DNA from: Bacteroidota bacterium
GTDB taxonomy: Bacteria > Bacteroidota > Bacteroidia > NS11-12g > UBA955
DNA length: 64,000 nucleotides
Direction of reading: 5' to 3'
NCBI GenBank assembly: GCA_963169345.1
Contig: CAUJCT010000033.1
Location: 1-64,000, forward strand
Numbering within the stretch: position 1 is the first letter of the stretch; each line of letters opens with the position of its first letter. Shown piece after piece: positions 62,833 to 64,000 of the stretch. A model generated the notes under the pieces. That model was not told the DNA's origin. It made no database searches and was given only the letters and a program-made list of their open reading frames with translations. Both the position numbers and the translations under genes were made by a program.

Positions 62833-63687
62833 ATGAAAAGGATAAATTTTGCTTCAATTTTGAAATTATTGTGTCTTTTGATTCTGCCGGAATTGAAAGC
62901 TCAGATTGATTACACTGATTTTATAACCAGTGGTGAATTAAACTCTTATTACAAAGTAGCGGTTAGGGAGAGAACTGCGACACCATTTGTGTATCTGCGC
63001 GAAGGGGATGTTAAATACACAAAGCGTGTCATTCGTTGTATAGACACCCGCCAAAAGATGAATATGTCCATCAATTGGCCTAAAAGTGCCCTGAATGCCC
63101 ATATGTTTAATGCTTTGTGGGAAGGGCTGATCACACCTTACAAGAACGATTCGCTGATGACACCATACACAACCACCGATTACCGCAGTCGACTGTCTAC
63201 TCAGGTGCATATATTTATTCCGACAGATCCGGAGGACCCAACAATTGGATACGACTCCATAATTGATGTGGTAACTGAAGCCCACACTATTAAGAAATTT
63301 CTTGTTATGGAAGAATGGAATTTCGACTTCAAACATGGTGTTTTCAAACCCAGAATATTGGCATTAGCCCCAATTTTTCAAAAAGATATTGGTATAGGTC
63401 TTAGTCCTGAACAACCACTTTGCTGGATAAAAATGGATCAGGCCACCAGAGATGTGATGAGCAAATGGGAGTTTTTTAACAGACAAAATGATGCTGCCAG
63501 GCTGAGTTTCGACGATTTGTTTCAAATGCGCCTGTTCGATAGCTATATTGTTTTTGAGAGCAATGTGTTTGATAATTATATCAGTGATTTCCAGGAGTAC
63601 GAAAATGATAAAGAGGGTGCATTGCTTAAGTCAGATGAGATAAAAAACGACCTCTTTACATTCGAACACGATCTTTGGCAATTCTAA
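62833..63687 (+). CDS. GldN paralogue (GldN/GldO-like), second copy
   Basis: 284 residues with a signal peptide (about 1-23, ending LKAQ). IDYTDFITSGELNSYYKVAVRE, RVIRCIDTRQKMN and FDFKHGVFKPRI parallel copy 1. The last 55 residues, from DDLFQMRLFDSYIVFESNVF to EHDLWQF, are almost the same in both copies, while the middle (about 80-150) differs widely. Comparable to GldO of Flavobacterium johnsoniae, which is a GldN paralogue, but here the duplication includes gldM too. Confidence 0.9.
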   Translation: MKRINFASILKLLCLLILPELKAQIDYTDFITSGELNSYYKVAVRERTATPFVYLREGDVKYTKRVIRCIDTRQKMNMSINWPKSALNAHMFNALWEGLITPYKNDSLMTPYTTTDYRSRLSTQVHIFIPTDPEDPTIGYDSIIDVVTEAHTIKKFLVMEEWNFDFKHGVFKPRILALAPIFQKDIGIGLSPEQPLCWIKMDQATRDVMSKWEFFNRQNDAARLSFDDLFQMRLFDSYIVFESNVFDNYISDFQEYENDKEGALLKSDEIKNDLFTFEHDLWQF

Positions 63688-63762
63688 TTTTCCGGCAACT
63701 ATGAAAAGGTAAAATTGAAAATGTGAGTCGATAAGCGAAAATAGGTGTTCGCAGAAGTGAGT

Positions 63763-63792
63763 AAATGGGTTCTTCGGGACCCATTTTTTTTT
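63763..63792 (+). terminator. Terminator with UUCG tetraloop after second gldN
   Basis: AAATGGGTTC pairs with GGACCCATTT (one G-U) around TTCG, a C(UUCG)G tetraloop, then nine or more T. Strong. Confidence 0.93.
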
Positions 63793-63871
63793 GGTAGGTG
63801 GGAAGGGGGCAGTTGGAGTTTATGTTCCCGAGCCAATAAAATTAAAGCTTCCTCTTTAGAGAATTATTCCC

Positions 63872-63879
63872 TATCTTTG
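63872..63879 (+). promoter_or_regulatory. Candidate -7 box of typA promoter (TATCTTTG)
   Basis: Exact TAnnTTTG match 17 bases before the ATG at 63897. Confidence 0.55.
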
Positions 63880-63896
63880 CAAACTTTTTTTAATAC

Positions 63897-64000
63897 ATGC
63901 AGGCCATAAGAAACATAGCAATTATTGCTCACGTCGACCACGGCAAAACGACTTTGGTAGATAAAATCCTACATCACTGTAATCTTTTTCGTGAAAATGA
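63897..64000 (+). CDS. typA: Ribosome-associated GTPase TypA/BipA, N-terminal fragment
   Basis: 34 full codons before the window ends. [20 protein letters not shown] is the start of a translational GTPase with the G1 P-loop, and the following [14 protein letters not shown] matches TypA/BipA rather than LepA or EF-G. TypA acts on the ribosome in assembly and stress adaptation. The rest lies outside the window. Confidence 0.9.
   Translation, partial: MQAIRNIAIIAHVDHGKTTLVDKILHHCNLFREN

Noticed and set aside
1..64000. tRNA, rRNA, CRISPR arrays, insertion sequences or a complete prophage
   Set aside because: No tRNA T-loop signatures, ribosomal RNA stretches, regular spacer-repeat arrays, transposase genes or phage gene clusters were seen, apart from the 123-base portal-like fragment at the left edge.

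Overview
The window is a stretch of a Bacteroidota chromosome with low GC, dense coding and short intergenic gaps. The evidence is a complete porP/gldKLMN-type type IX secretion (T9SS) and gliding-motor locus, a T9SS C-terminal sorting domain on a secreted enzyme, Bacteroidota-only families (DUF4290, DUF4296, PepSY-like), and repeated TAnnTTTG -7 boxes (the Bacteroidota sigma-A signature), often only a few bases from the start codon. Carotenoid genes and a 2-oxoacid:ferredoxin oxidoreductase fit a pigmented, probably free-living or aquatic member. The family cannot be fixed from the sequence alone.

Layout. 1-123: about 110 bp resembling a lambda-type phage portal gene, fused to a truncated clpC (97-1218, -); this looks like an assembly or library chimera at the edge. 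1537-3144: dnaB. 3173-7152 (-): carotenoid operon crtZ-crtI-crtB plus two unknown membrane or exported proteins. 7254-9179 (-): secreted PNGase F-like enzyme with T9SS tail. 9284-12144 (-): korA-korB. 12263-17872 (-): gcvT followed by four unknown envelope proteins. 18069-20909 (-): uvrA, whose last codons are made of a palindromic repeat. 20910-21388: repeat-bearing spacer. 21389-25990 (+): outer-membrane proteins, pcrA/uvrD-type helicase, lipoprotein. 26077-30323 (+): DUF4290 gene, murA (Cys to Asp), a cysteine-less TlpA-like protein, grpE, dnaJ (one zinc centre missing). 30332-32681 (-): pepT, pdhB. 32840-33972 (+): PepSY-like protein, trmB. 33980-37541 (-): TrpF-like protein, LolC/E-like permease, glycosyltransferase, polysaccharide deacetylase. 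37913-39939 (+): lipoprotein, UDP-sugar dehydrogenase. 40114-45516 (+): tripartite RND efflux operon. 45563-48327 (-): mutS2, DUF4296 lipoprotein. 48344-48994 (+): yggS. 49000-50244 (-): MacB-like permease. 50421-54593 (+): conserved unknown, B12-dependent mutase large subunit, dnaA. 54822-63687 (+): T9SS locus porP/sprF, gldK, gldL, gldM, gldN and, after a terminator, a second gldM-gldN pair. 63897-end: start of typA/bipA.

How the parts connect. GldL/GldM form the proton-driven inner-membrane motor, GldK/GldN the periplasmic ring and PorP/SprF-type proteins outer-membrane partners; the PNGase F-like protein at 7254-9179 is a visible likely cargo. The most unusual point is the duplicated gldM-gldN module without a second gldK or gldL: both GldM copies keep the same N-terminal motor helix motif, so one GldL may be shared by two shafts. 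Other items worth a second look are the DnaJ with exactly one of two zinc centres deleted, the SKSS thioredoxin-like protein, the Asp-type MurA, the palindromic repeats around uvrA/gcvT, and the phage/clpC join at the left edge.
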